A stretch of DNA of 64,000 nucleotides from Mycobacterium sp. 236(2023) (GCF_029623955.1 NZ_JARSBP010000007.1:62001-126000), one strand, 5' to 3'; shown: positions 36,641-45,834, numbered from the stretch's first letter. The notes: generated by a model from the letters alone, not told the origin. Program-made: numbers and translations.

Positions 36641-37387
36641 TCAAACGTCCGCGTCGCGAGGTGGGGGCTTCACTTGCTCTACTTTCGACTTCGGGATCAT
36701 CTTTTCGCAGATCCACAGCAGTCCTGTGTAATCGACGCCCTCGGCGATGCCGCGAATGCAGTCCTCAGCGGGGACACCCTTTGACGGGTCGCCGAACGGG
36801 TCCGGCTCCTTGCTGGCGCTGATCTGCGAAATCACTGCTGTTAGATACATGCCTGCGTCATTGATCAGTGGGCCGATCCCCGCGTCTTGCTTGCGCAGCT
36901 TCGTCTCACGGTTTTGCCAGTAGGGCCGAACGCGGCTGAGGAAGATATCTACGTGCGTCACGCGGCCGAGCGAGGGTGCGTCGACATATCCGTGGATACT
37001 CGCCTTCGCCGTGGGTTCCGGGTCTGGGCCGCGCTGCATCCCTCTCCGAAACATGCTCCACTCGGCCGAGAACCGCACCAGGTGCACTGTTCGCTTGTTG
37101 ACTGGGCGGCCCTCGAAAGCGAGCGGAAGCGCTTGGCCGAAACCGCCCCAGCCGCCGCCGGCCCGAATCGCCTTGCCGGACTCTTTGGGCTTCGTGAAAT
37201 CCAGACGGTAATGCTCGTTCGGATGGTCTGCGTCAGGTCCATGGATGCTGACCTTCACCATCTGCATCGGCCTGAACGTCGACTTGATGTAGAACGACGT
37301 CGCGTGGGACTCAATGAACCAGGTGTAGCCGCACACGCCGGTTGCCTTATCGATGATGACGAACGCAATGGCGTCTTGACCGTCCAT
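36641..37387 (-). CDS. Conserved-looking hypothetical protein
   Basis: 248 residues from ATG 37387, preceded by GGGGG at 8 bases; a GTG at 37420 would add 11 residues. Sequence is globular and mixed alpha/beta with no membrane segment. I see no motif that fixes a function. It follows the small 59-codon frame at 37433 and could share a transcript with it. Confidence 0.55.
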   Translation of the reverse strand: MDGQDAIAFVIIDKATGVCGYTWFIESHATSFYIKSTFRPMQMVKVSIHGPDADHPNEHYRLDFTKPKESGKAIRAGGGWGGFGQALPLAFEGRPVNKRTVHLVRFSAEWSMFRRGMQRGPDPEPTAKASIHGYVDAPSLGRVTHVDIFLSRVRPYWQNRETKLRKQDAGIGPLINDAGMYLTAVISQISASKEPDPFGDPSKGVPAEDCIRGIAEGVDYTGLLWICEKMIPKSKVEQVKPPPRDADV

Positions 37388-37432
37388 GCTCGTGGCCCCC
37401 ACACAGCCACTGAAGCACAATGCCCGGCGTCC

Positions 37433-37612
37433 TTATGGGACGTCGCCGAGTCCCGCTTCGAAGTCGGCAGCGTCGAGCAGGCCCTCCAGCGCGGGCATCA
37501 TGCCCTGGATCGACAGCATGAACTGCTGTGCACTCGGAGCCAATCCGCGCAATGACTCGGCGAACTTCTCCGGGTCACCCGCGACACGGCTCGGTGTGTT
37601 GCCTACGGACAC
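37433..37612 (-). CDS. Small helical hypothetical protein
   Basis: 59 residues from GTG 37612, helix-rich (ESLRGLAPSAQQFMLSIQG), good codon use. Stop lies 45 bases before the start of the next minus-strand gene. It starts only 21 bases from the divergent start of the metallopeptidase gene, so one of the two starts may be off. The frame extends further upstream to 37873 but that part is antisense to the next gene. Confidence 0.4.
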   Translation of the reverse strand: MSVGNTPSRVAGDPEKFAESLRGLAPSAQQFMLSIQGMMPALEGLLDAADFEAGLGDVP

Positions 37613-37633
37613 ACCGAACCGGATTCCGTGAAC

Positions 37634-38689
37634 ATGGCTATCGTCGCCTGCATGCCGTATGAGCAGGGGGTCTCGGACTGGCGGGTATACAGCGCCGAGC
37701 AATCTGTCGGCCACGACCGGCCCGTCAGTGCCGATGAATGCCAGGAGCTTGTCGAACAAGCAGCAGCCAGCGACTGGTTTCAGGAGTGGTTCCCGCACAC
37801 ACCGGCCATCGAGGTAAAGGTGGAGGGCGGCGAGCACCCCGACCTCGGCCTGATCTCTTCGTACGCCACGCACTGGGGTTATCCGCTGCCGACCAAGTGG
37901 CTGATTTCAGTGCACCCGAAGATGATGACCGCCCGCGTGCTGCTCCACGAACTGGCCCACTGCGTGCAGCCCATTTATGAAGCCGCAGAGGGGCTGCGGA
38001 CCGATAGAGACCAGAGCTACCACTGGAACCGACGCAAGCACCGCAGCCACGGTGAGTACTTCACCGCCGCGTTGGGCGTCATAACCGACAACATGCTGCC
38101 CGACGACGATGGCCAACTTTTTTCAGCCTGCCGTCACTACGAGGCCCCAATCGCGTCAGTCGAAGCACTCCGCGAACAGGTTCTGGCGCAGCCGGAAATC
38201 CTCGACGATGAACAACGGTGGTTCAACGAGATTCAGCGACAAAGCGCCGAGATCGAAGCGCGCTACGAGGCTGAACACGGAGGTGAGCGCAGGATGGTGA
38301 TCCCCCAGACTCCTTGGGGTTTCAACATCGAGTGGTACCGCCGTGACGTCCGTCGAAGAATGGGTGGACGCCTCGTCTCGCAGAAGCGGGTTGCCGAAGC
38401 GGTCGCGAAAGTGACGCCGTGCTCGGCCCGTCACATCTCCGCTCTGGAGAACAGCCGCGAGCGTCCCGAGGATCCAGCGCAGTTGAAGCGTGCGATGCTC
38501 GTCGCCATCTTCCTTGGCCTCGACCCGATCTGGACGCGCTATAACCTCGGACTGACGCGTTGGGACTGCGGAGGTATCACAATGCGGCAAGCCAGAACGA
38601 TGAACTGGCGCTGGGCCAGGTTGGTTGCACACCTCAACAAGCTGCAACGCGAGATGCCGCCGCGCTGGTACGTCGAGGGCGGACGCTGA
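37634..38689 (+). CDS. Zinc metallopeptidase-like domain fused to helix-turn-helix
   Basis: 351 residues. The N-terminal half (about 60-190) holds LLHELAHCVQP, a HExxH zinc motif, and a later SHGEYF that may give the third ligand, like SprT or M78-type peptidases. The C-terminal half (about 230-350) has an XRE-like helix-turn-helix around QKRVAEAVAKVTPCSARHISALE. In IrrE/ImmA proteins the order is usually HTH first or the domains are in separate genes, so this order is uncommon. Likely a regulator that cleaves a repressor, by analogy. ATG 37634 is used; GTG 37628 is possible. Confidence 0.65.
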   Translation: MAIVACMPYEQGVSDWRVYSAEQSVGHDRPVSADECQELVEQAAASDWFQEWFPHTPAIEVKVEGGEHPDLGLISSYATHWGYPLPTKWLISVHPKMMTARVLLHELAHCVQPIYEAAEGLRTDRDQSYHWNRRKHRSHGEYFTAALGVITDNMLPDDDGQLFSACRHYEAPIASVEALREQVLAQPEILDDEQRWFNEIQRQSAEIEARYEAEHGGERRMVIPQTPWGFNIEWYRRDVRRRMGGRLVSQKRVAEAVAKVTPCSARHISALENSRERPEDPAQLKRAMLVAIFLGLDPIWTRYNLGLTRWDCGGITMRQARTMNWRWARLVAHLNKLQREMPPRWYVEGGR

Positions 38690-38740
38690 CCCGCTACGAC
38701 CAGTACGCTGAGGGCAACGGAGGGCACGATCGACACGGCT

Positions 38741-38989
38741 GTGCTATGGATCGTCGCGCTGGCGATCTCGATGACGACCACATCCGTGATCGCACTCGCA
38801 TGGCGTGCACGGCGCCGCCGTCTTGAAGCGCCCGAGGAACAATACTGGCGGATGGTCAAAGACATTCGCCGGAAGCTTCCTACGCGCTCGGAAAACTCTT
38901 GGCCGGAATGTTCGGCTCGGCCGGATAACACCGTTGGTACGCCTGCGCCGAATGGTCCCCTACGTAGCCAAGGGCTTCGAGCTAAATAA
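38741..38989 (+). CDS. Small single-helix membrane protein
   Basis: 82 residues from GTG 38741: a helix at about 2-21, then a basic patch and a charged tail. No family recognised. It occupies much of the 333-base gap after the metallopeptidase gene. A second frame over 38805-39026 has similar codon quality, so a frameshift within a longer gene is not excluded. Confidence 0.35.
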   Translation: MLWIVALAISMTTTSVIALAWRARRRRLEAPEEQYWRMVKDIRRKLPTRSENSWPECSARPDNTVGTPAPNGPLRSQGLRAK

Positions 38990-39022
38990 TGCTCGTCGCC
39001 CTGTGCTGTTGCGTCCCCCCGC

Positions 39023-39592
39023 CTAAATCGGCGCGAGACCACCACCCACACTCGGGCCTGGACCAGCGCCACCGGGGTCTTGGACTGGCCAAATCGGTTG
39101 CGGGGAGCCCCATTCGTTGAGTTCCCATTCGTCGTCGTCGAGTCCCCACGGACCCTCGGGCGGCGGAGCAGGACTGAAGTTGGCGGCTTGAACCTCGCCA
39201 GCGCCAGCGGGACTGATTGGGCGGTCGGCATTCGGGACACCTCCGCCGCGCCCGGCGGCGGAGGCGGCCTGCTGGGCCTGTAACGATTCGGGAACTGCCT
39301 TGATCTTGGCGGCCTCTTCGGCATCGGTAACAGCCATCTGCTGAACGGCGCTCTCGGTCGCAGCGAGCCCCCGGGGAGCGCGGGGTGCGATCTCGGCCAC
39401 GGAGGCCGCCACCTTCGAGGCGACGGTTCCGGCGATCACCGCGGCGGCCCCGTCAATCGGCGATCCGCCAGCAGCAGGCGGGATGGGACCAGGCTTCGCT
39501 GCCTCAGTGATGGAGGCTGCCTGGGCTTGCGCGGCCGCGGTGAGGTCAGCGGCGCGCTGCCGAATGTTGTCGTTGTCCCCTTGTGCATACAT
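39023..39592 (-). CDS. EspC-like protein with Pro-rich tail
   Basis: 189 residues. The first ~105 are helical, Ala-rich, and end in MAVTDAEEAAKIKAV, the EspC-like C-terminal pattern also found at 12525 and 48100. The rest is Pro/Gly/Trp-rich and disordered. The start is 4 bases from the end of the 838-residue gene, so they are co-translated and probably form a secreted or surface pair. Confidence 0.55.
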   Translation of the reverse strand: MYAQGDNDNIRQRAADLTAAAQAQAASITEAAKPGPIPPAAGGSPIDGAAAVIAGTVASKVAASVAEIAPRAPRGLAATESAVQQMAVTDAEEAAKIKAVPESLQAQQAASAAGRGGGVPNADRPISPAGAGEVQAANFSPAPPPEGPWGLDDDEWELNEWGSPQPIWPVQDPGGAGPGPSVGGGLAPI

Positions 39593-39596
39593 GCGG

Positions 39597-42116
39597 TCAC
39601 TCCGTTCCTACGGGCCAGATGCGAGCTTCGGTGGTGATTTGTGCTGCAACGTAAGCAATCTCAGCGTGTGGACGGTCTCCGCCGCGCCAGAGAGCGAGGA
39701 GCTCGGCGACTCGGGCGAGGTTGTGGAACGCGCGCGCGTGCGGGGTCGCTGGCACATTGTCGGCGAGTCGACCTGGCCGCTGGCTCGCGCTATCGAGCGT
39801 GGCGTTGAGTCGGGCGAGTTCGAGGTCGTTCCATTGCGTGTCCCGCGCCGCCTCACCGGATCCCAAAGCGGTGGCCACCTGGCGGATGACCGGCGGAACG
39901 GAGAATCCGAGAAGGCTCGACGCGCGCGACAGTGCGACCCGCACCGCGTTCTCGGTGATGGACCATGCCTCCTTGCGATCCGGGGCCAGTTCACCACTTC
40001 GGGTCAGTCGTGCGTATTCAGCGCGGTCCAGCGTTTCGAGACGGTGCATTCTGGTGCCATCAAACGTTGGCGCCGCGGCATCAGCCGCGATCGGCGAAAC
40101 TCGCAACGAGCAGTCCTCGTAGTGCGGCACTCCGGCGTCGCGGGCGGGGACCGCGGATCCGCCATGGTCGGTGGAGACGGCGACCGCATACAGCTCGATG
40201 TTGGGGTCGTGCTCGCCGCACGCGGCGGCATAGCCCAGCATCGTCATCGCAGGGTTCACCCAACTGAACCATCGCGCCCGGAAGGCGTCACTCAACGAAG
40301 GATCTGAGAACAGAGTGCGTGCCGACCGGGGCAGGAACACCCCTGACGGGATGTAGCCTGCGCCCTCGCTGCTCACCACGACGGTCTGCACGCCCGACGG
40401 CGTCTTGAACACGCCCACGCACCAGTCGATAGCGGCATACAGGCGTGACGCGTGCATGAGCTCGTAGACCAGACGAGATGCACTCTCCAGCAACGGATCC
40501 GGAAGCGTTGATCGCAACCCGGCACCTGCTCCAGCAGCTGCCGCGCCGACGCCGGAAGCGATCACTCCGGGCGGCAACGGTGCCATGCCAGGCGCCGCAG
40601 TTGGCGGCGGGGATGCGGCCGGAGCGACGGGCGACGCCGAGCCGGCCGCGGGGGCAACCGGCGGCGAGTTCCGGGGCAGGTCCGACGTAAAGGGCGGAAG
40701 CGGGCCCGCAGCGGCCCCGCCCGCGGGCGGCGCCATCATCGGCGCCCCGATTGGTCCGCCGACCGGCGCCCCGCCAGACGACGAGATCGGCGTCGGCGCA
40801 GCCACATTCGCGCCGCCCATCGCAGGCGAGACCGCGGCCTGTGTCGAGGGTGCGCCAGTGGTCGAGGCACTGTGTGTTGGCGGCGGGGGCGCTGCCGGGG
40901 GCGGAAGGAACGATCCTCCCCCGCTGTTGGCGCTGGCGTTCAGGCCGGCCTGCAGTCCGCGGCCGAAGTCATTGCCAGCAGGTGTGGCGGAGGCGCCGCC
41001 GCCCCCAACGCCGGCACCCGCGGACGAAGTGAGCCCGCTGGCCGGGCCGCCCAAACCGGCGCTACCCATTGACGATGTCGACGGTGCTGAGGATGTCAGG
41101 CCACCGCCTCCGCCAATGCCTGAGGACGAAAAGCCGCCACTGCCACCCATTCCGGACGACAGCCCCATTCCGCCGGCACCCGAAGATGACGGACTGCTCA
41201 TGCCGGGGAACATCCCGCTCGGGGCTGAGGCAAGCGGGTTTGTCGCTTCACCAAGACGCGGATCGTCGGCGAGTTTCGGTGCGCCGCCTTCGAGTGGTCG
41301 GTCGATGGGTGAGTTGACGTCCTTGCTCAAGTCGTCGAGCGTCCCCTGGTTGGAACCTGTGTCGGAGGGCTGATCGACTTCGCTGGGATCAATCGAATCA
41401 TCCGTCGGCCGATCGATCGGGCTCTCGTTACTGATGGGTTCAACCTCGAGAGTGCGATCAAGGGCGGGCGATTCTTGTAGCGGCCCAAAACTCTGCGGCA
41501 TACCGCCCATCCTGGGGTTGCCACCACCGCCACCACCGAAGCCAGTGAGCTGAATGGGGACACCGCCCATTGAATCGGACGGCACTCCAATTCGCCTGCC
41601 CTGGCTCATAATTTCGGCGACCACGCTCGAGCTCACGGCCTCAGCACGCCCGCGCGCTTCGGCGATTATTGCCATGATTTGCCCAGCGGCAAGACCCGCC
41701 GATGCACTAGCCATGAGGCCGCCTGCCGCCAGCGATTGCTTCAACTCTTCGATCTTCTGATTCGCCTCGAGATCGATGGCGTCCAGGCGACTGCGCGCGT
41801 GGTAAACGAGCTGAGCCACTTCGTCGACTACCTCTGACATCGTTTGGTACATGTCAGCTTGGTCTCCGATGGCCATCGCGTCCCGCATGTACATGCCGTG
41901 CATGCCGTCGATAGCCTTGCCGGCGTTTTCGTTGTACAGCCCGTCGGCGCGTCGGCGGATGTCGGCTGCGGAGTCGGCGTCTGCGATCGCTTTGGTTCGT
42001 TGCGCGCCAGAGACGTCAGACCAGGAATCGGCCGACGTGAGTGGCCACAAACCGCCGACGATCGCGGCAGAGTACGGCCGCGTTGGCATTGCCGAGCTGG
42101 TGCCGACAGCTACCAT
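39597..42116 (-). CDS. Large ESX-associated protein: helical N-domain, Gly/Ser/Pro linker, C-terminal domain
   Basis: 838 residues. Residues ~25-185 are long helices resembling the WXG/PPE-like export domains of type VII substrates; ~190-540 are low-complexity Gly/Ser/Pro; ~545-838 is an ordered domain. The overall form recalls M. tuberculosis Rv2082 and its DUF5631/DUF5632 relatives, which I state from memory. Probably an exported effector or envelope protein. ATG 42116 overlaps the stop of the preceding gene; a longer frame to 42179 would run into that gene. Confidence 0.6.
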   Translation of the reverse strand: MVAVGTSSAMPTRPYSAAIVGGLWPLTSADSWSDVSGAQRTKAIADADSAADIRRRADGLYNENAGKAIDGMHGMYMRDAMAIGDQADMYQTMSEVVDEVAQLVYHARSRLDAIDLEANQKIEELKQSLAAGGLMASASAGLAAGQIMAIIAEARGRAEAVSSSVVAEIMSQGRRIGVPSDSMGGVPIQLTGFGGGGGGNPRMGGMPQSFGPLQESPALDRTLEVEPISNESPIDRPTDDSIDPSEVDQPSDTGSNQGTLDDLSKDVNSPIDRPLEGGAPKLADDPRLGEATNPLASAPSGMFPGMSSPSSSGAGGMGLSSGMGGSGGFSSSGIGGGGGLTSSAPSTSSMGSAGLGGPASGLTSSAGAGVGGGGASATPAGNDFGRGLQAGLNASANSGGGSFLPPPAAPPPPTHSASTTGAPSTQAAVSPAMGGANVAAPTPISSSGGAPVGGPIGAPMMAPPAGGAAAGPLPPFTSDLPRNSPPVAPAAGSASPVAPAASPPPTAAPGMAPLPPGVIASGVGAAAAGAGAGLRSTLPDPLLESASRLVYELMHASRLYAAIDWCVGVFKTPSGVQTVVVSSEGAGYIPSGVFLPRSARTLFSDPSLSDAFRARWFSWVNPAMTMLGYAAACGEHDPNIELYAVAVSTDHGGSAVPARDAGVPHYEDCSLRVSPIAADAAAPTFDGTRMHRLETLDRAEYARLTRSGELAPDRKEAWSITENAVRVALSRASSLLGFSVPPVIRQVATALGSGEAARDTQWNDLELARLNATLDSASQRPGRLADNVPATPHARAFHNLARVAELLALWRGGDRPHAEIAYVAAQITTEARIWPVGTE

Positions 42117-42754
42117 TTGATGCCCAGCTCGTCGCAGCTGGCTTTGACACCGCCGTATGCGACGAGGCTGTCGGTCCACGCGGCAGAGTCGTAGACCTGC
42201 TTAGGTCCCGGTCGGATGCTGGTCACATACAGGCGAATATCGTCGATGTACCGCTGAAGATCCCGCCGAAGGGCGGGATCGGCGTCTTGGCCTCCATCAA
42301 GAACGTCCTGAATGCGCGTTACCCAAGCTTCGGAAGTTGATACGTATTCGGGCAGCCCGGCGTCGCGGGCAGGCGTTCCCTGCTCGCCGAGGCCAGTCCA
42401 TGCCCGCGCGTCGTTGTTGCTTTCGGCCATCAGCGGGGCGATCTCTTCGCACAGAGCCTTGTCTTCAATTATGGTATCCGCACTCGCCGTCGGTTCCGGT
42501 GGCGCGGTGGGCGCCATCGGCGCCGACTCGTCGCCACGGGTCAACGAAACGACGAGCGCAGCCGCCGACAGAAGCACCGCCAGCGAAACGCCGATGATGC
42601 TGAACAGCTGGGGCCGAGCTTTCGGCCTGCCTGCCTGTTGCGGGTACGGGGGCGGCGTGCCATGACTCGGTGATGGAGGTTGCCAACCCTGCGGAGGCAT
42701 GGCTGATCGACCTGTTGGTGGGTATGGCGCGGGATGACCTCCATCTGCAGTCAT
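42110..42754 (-). CDS. Anchored exterior protein, copy 1 of a tandem duplicate
   Basis: 214 residues from ATG 42754. Pro/Gly-rich cytosolic start (1-48), a single helix (about 50-72), then a helical exterior domain with KALCEEIAPLMAES and RRDLQRYIDDIRLYVT. Very similar over its whole length to the gene at 43044. Stop overlaps the start of the 838-residue gene. The start follows TACCCT by 6 nt, so it is probably leaderless with a variant of the shared promoter. Confidence 0.7.
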   Translation of the reverse strand: MTADGGHPAPYPPTGRSAMPPQGWQPPSPSHGTPPPYPQQAGRPKARPQLFSIIGVSLAVLLSAAALVVSLTRGDESAPMAPTAPPEPTASADTIIEDKALCEEIAPLMAESNNDARAWTGLGEQGTPARDAGLPEYVSTSEAWVTRIQDVLDGGQDADPALRRDLQRYIDDIRLYVTSIRPGPKQVYDSAAWTDSLVAYGGVKASCDELGIKW

Positions 42755-42760
42755 AGTTCC

Positions 42761-42799
42761 AGGGTAAGGGCAGGCCAAGGTGCAATCAGCACCAAAATC
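42761..42799 (-). promoter_or_regulatory. Variant shared promoter, duplicate copy 1
   Basis: Minus strand: GATTTTG, GTGCT, 21 nt, TACCCT, 6 nt, ATG 42754. Spacing is one base shorter than the eight main sites. Confidence 0.5.
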
Positions 42800-42966
42800 G
42801 GTGGCAGGCTGCGCCTTGCGGACGACGCTCGCCCTCCACCAGGGATTTTCGTAACGCGTAGCGCTCTATTGATGCCCACGAATCCGCGTGGGATCGGCCA
42901 CTTGCGTCGGGGACCTCGGACCTTTCGAGTTGCCCCGCAGATTGAATAGCGCGACGTCCGTCCGAT

Positions 42967-43047
42967 GTAGGCACCGGAGGACGTCAGCAGCCAACCATTT
43001 GATGATGGCCGGCGAGGCTGCTGAAACCTGACAGAGCTGGTGCCTAC
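42967..43047. repeat. Nested inverted repeats between the duplicate genes
   Basis: Outer arms GTAGGCACC (42967-42975) and GGTGCCTAC (43039-43047), inner arms TCAGCAGCC (42984-42992) and GGCTGCTGA (43016-43024), and a short CCAT/ATGG in the centre. The right outer arm contains the stop of the copy 2 gene. Could be a folded RNA or a terminator for that gene; no U-run. Confidence 0.5.
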
Positions 43048-43688
43048 CAGGAAACTCCTACATCAGCGCAGGTTGACTTTACGGCGAAGTACGCCATGAG
43101 ACTGTCCGACCAAGCCGCTGCGTCGTAAACCTTCGGGGGCCCCGGCTTTACGTTCGTCGCGTAGATACGTATGTCGTCTATGTAGCGCTGCAAGTCACGC
43201 CGGAAAGCCGGAGCCGCGTCCCGACTGTCGTCCAGAAGCTGCTGTGCACGGGGCACCCACGCTTCAGTCTTGGTGATGAACTCAGGTAGCGCCGCATCGC
43301 TTGCCGGAGTTCCTTGCTTCCCCAATTCTGTCCAGGCATTGGCGTCCCGATTGCTCTCGGTCATCAACGGCGCGATCGCTTCGCACAAAGCCTTGTCTTC
43401 AGAGGCGGTGGACGCGCTCGCCGCCGGTTCCGGTGGCGCGGTGGGCGCCACCGGCGCCGACTCGTCGCCACGCGACAGCGAAACGAAAAGCGCAGCCGCC
43501 GACAGAAACACCGCCAACGAAATGCCGAGGATGCCGAAGAGCGAGCGCGGAGCTCTCGACCTACCTACCTGCGGCGGATTCGGGGGCGGCGCACCATAAC
43601 CCGATGGTGGAGGCTGCCAACCCTGCGGAGGCATGGCCGATCCGCCTTGTGGTGGGTACGGCGCGGGATGACCTCCATCTGCAGTCAT
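43044..43688 (-). CDS. Anchored exterior protein, copy 2 of a tandem duplicate
   Basis: 214 residues from ATG 43688, same layout as copy 1: Pro/Gly-rich start, helix near 50-72, exterior helical domain with KALCEAIAPLMTES. Duplication reaches into the upstream region, since the sequence before both starts is nearly identical for about 50 bases. The stop lies within the inverted repeat. Role unknown; neighbours are ESX-associated. Confidence 0.7.
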   Translation of the reverse strand: MTADGGHPAPYPPQGGSAMPPQGWQPPPSGYGAPPPNPPQVGRSRAPRSLFGILGISLAVFLSAAALFVSLSRGDESAPVAPTAPPEPAASASTASEDKALCEAIAPLMTESNRDANAWTELGKQGTPASDAALPEFITKTEAWVPRAQQLLDDSRDAAPAFRRDLQRYIDDIRIYATNVKPGPPKVYDAAAWSDSLMAYFAVKSTCADVGVSW

Positions 43689-43694
43689 AGTTCC

Positions 43695-43733
43695 AAGGTA
43701 AGGGCAGACCAAGGTGCAATCAGCACCAAAATC
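43695..43733 (-). promoter_or_regulatory. Variant shared promoter, duplicate copy 2
   Basis: Minus strand: GATTTTG, GTGCT, 21 nt, TACCTT, 6 nt, ATG 43688. Confidence 0.5.
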
Positions 43734-43947
43734 GATAGCACCGCTCGCGCTTCGCGACAGCTCTCCCGCTCACCAGGAAACTTTCATACGCGAAGCCGTC
43801 AGTGGCGATTCAGCGACGCAACGCGGATCCGCGTGAATCAGTCCGATTTGCGCCGGGGTGGTCGACCTCGGCGTGACTCACCTATAAATTCGCCGTATCT
43901 CGCCCGCTAGGCTTTCGAGCGTTTGGCGTATGGCACGCACGGGGGTA

Positions 43948-44697
43948 ATGGCTTTGGTTGATGGTCGCGACGACGACGATGTCGATACGGATCGGTTCCG
44001 ATCCCTAGCTGCTGTCCCTTATGGGCGATGGGACAGCGGCGTCGAATCTGCTCCTCACGGTTCGGCGACGGGGTCGCAGGATTGGGAATTCAGATCAGCG
44101 CTTCCGACAGCTTCGCCTCGTCGTCGCGGCAAGCCGCAGCACCTCGGTCTGGCAGCTCTGGGTGTTGTGGTTGTCGTCCTGGCGGTGGTCGCGGCGTGGC
44201 TGTGGTGGCCGTCGGCGTCAGACACCGATTCAGACGCCGCGCCCGAGACTTCGGCTGCCGCGCCACCGAACAACCCCGACCAGACACGGCTTCAAGCCCT
44301 TCTGCCGACGGGATACACCGAGGACGCGTGTCGGCCGGCTGACCCGTCCGCCGGCGCGCTGGCCGCGCTGGAATGCGATCGCAATGGGGACACTGGAGGT
44401 CCCACCACAGCGACCTACGTCTTGGTGGATGCGGCAAAAGATATTGACGCGGTGCTCGATTCGCTCATCGCAGACCTCGATGTGGTGGTCTGCCCCGGCA
44501 ACATCCAGTCGCCAGGCCCCTGGCGGCGTAACGCAGATCCGAACTCAGTGGCGGGAACACTGGTTTGCGCCAGTCGCGGTACTCAGAATGTCGTGGCGTG
44601 GACGACGGAGACCTCGAATCTGGTCAGCGTCGCCTATGGCGAAGGTGCTGATCCGTCGCTGGGTGACTTATATCGTTGGTGGACAACGCATTCCTGA
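43948..44697 (+). CDS. Anchored exterior protein with a kinase-type sensor-like domain
   Basis: 249 residues from ATG 43948, with GGGGG 3 bases ahead; an ATG at 43930 is also in frame. Acidic cytosolic part (1-65), helix near 68-88, then a domain with two cysteines (VVCPGNIQSPGPWRR and TLVCASRG) and a conserved-looking end DLYRWWTTHS. Similar exterior domains occur in mycobacterial proteins and at the end of some Ser/Thr kinases, from memory. No kinase domain here. Transcribed away from the duplicate pair. Confidence 0.55.
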   Translation: MALVDGRDDDDVDTDRFRSLAAVPYGRWDSGVESAPHGSATGSQDWEFRSALPTASPRRRGKPQHLGLAALGVVVVVLAVVAAWLWWPSASDTDSDAAPETSAAAPPNNPDQTRLQALLPTGYTEDACRPADPSAGALAALECDRNGDTGGPTTATYVLVDAAKDIDAVLDSLIADLDVVVCPGNIQSPGPWRRNADPNSVAGTLVCASRGTQNVVAWTTETSNLVSVAYGEGADPSLGDLYRWWTTHS

Positions 44698-45071
44698 CCA
44701 CTGCTGTTGGTGACCCATCATGACCACGCCGTGCGCGTGATCACCACCAGCGATGCCGTCGAGGGTTGATCCAGGAAAACTTCTGCACTTCAACGTGATT
44801 GGCGTGCATTAACGTCAAAGGCAGCCCCGATACCTCAGCCGGGGCGAGAAGGGGCCCGGCGCACCCCCACCCGTTGCCGGGCCTCTTCGTCCATTCTCCG
44901 GCGTACGCACAGATCGCGAAGGGCGGCGTTGATTCAGATCATGCCGCGCAGCAATCCTGCGGATACGTGCCCAGTCCTAGGCGGGCGATTTCGGGTCACA
45001 TCCTGCGGAAACCCTGTCCGACAGAGATTGTCGTCGTCGGTAGGTTGTGCGCCATTCGGCTGCTGTCGAGG
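44698..45071. other. Intergenic region between convergent genes
   Basis: 374 bases without a credible gene. Two GC-rich hairpins lie at 44824-44845 and 44853-44883, which may end one or both convergent transcripts. Confidence 0.4.
44853..44883. terminator. GC-rich hairpin
   Basis: GGCCCGGC and GCCGGGCC, 8-bp arms, followed by TCTTCGTCC. A smaller GCCCCG/CGGGGC hairpin lies just to its left. Confidence 0.4.
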
Positions 45072-45758
45072 TCAGGCGTCCCCGTCTATCGTCGCAACGA
45101 GGTCGCGCGCAATGTCGACAATCTTGGTATTCGACTCTTGGGAGAGCCGGGTGAGGAGGCTGAAAGCTGCCGTTGAGTTGACTCTGAAGCGTTCCATGAT
45201 GATTCCTTTGGCCTGGCCGATGACATCGCGACTGCTCAAGGCGGCGTCAAAACTGGCTTCGGCTGCCGCGCCGATCAGCGCCACCGAGGCATGCTGGGCC
45301 ACGATCTCTCCGATCAGCATCGGTTCGTCGGCGAACACCCCGGCCTCGGAGGCATACAGGTTGAGGGCTCCAAGGTTCCGATTCTGGACGAAGAGCCGAA
45401 AAGACAGCAGGCTACGAGCTCCGATGTCCATCGCGGTCTCGCAGTAGCGCGGCCAGCGTGTCTCGGCAGCCATATCGTCGATAAGCACCGTCCGGTGCTC
45501 GCGCAGCGCACTCAGACACGGTCCTTCGTTGAGTTCCGACTGGATGGCGTCGAGTTTGGCCACGATCGGATCGCTGGGGACGCGCGGCTTGACCTTAGGG
45601 CCCTCGATCAGCGAGATACCTGCCCAACGAACGCCGGGCACGACCGCAACGGCGCCTGTCACGATGGATTGCAGGGTCGACTCCGTATCGCTTTGACCCT
45701 GCATCTCTAGCGCCAGGTCGCCCAGGACCTGCGCCAGCTCGCGCTCGCGCCCACCCAT
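45072..45758 (-). CDS. GAF-ANTAR antitermination regulator
   Basis: 228 residues: GAF domain (about 15-160), then an ANTAR RNA-binding domain (about 168-222) with SRDVIGQAKGIIMERF. ANTAR proteins bind paired stem-loops in leaders and prevent termination. No such paired stem-loops with the known hexaloop pattern were found nearby. ATG follows a TAGAAT -10 by 6 nt, with TTGACG 19 nt further up, so an ordinary leaderless promoter. Sits between the surface-protein block and the EspB-like operon and could regulate either. Confidence 0.88.
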   Translation of the reverse strand: MGGRERELAQVLGDLALEMQGQSDTESTLQSIVTGAVAVVPGVRWAGISLIEGPKVKPRVPSDPIVAKLDAIQSELNEGPCLSALREHRTVLIDDMAAETRWPRYCETAMDIGARSLLSFRLFVQNRNLGALNLYASEAGVFADEPMLIGEIVAQHASVALIGAAAEASFDAALSSRDVIGQAKGIIMERFRVNSTAAFSLLTRLSQESNTKIVDIARDLVATIDGDA

Positions 45759-45764
45759 CCTTCA

Positions 45765-45795
45765 ATTCTAGGGTCTCTATAAATGAGCGCGTCAA
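45765..45795 (-). promoter_or_regulatory. Housekeeping-type promoter, GAF-ANTAR gene
   Basis: TTGACG (45790-45795), 19 nt, TAGAAT (45765-45770), 6 nt, ATG. No GYGCA box. Confidence 0.4.
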
Positions 45796-45834
45796 GGTCC
45801 GGGCCTGCGAAAATGACAGTACTCGACGTCCGCC

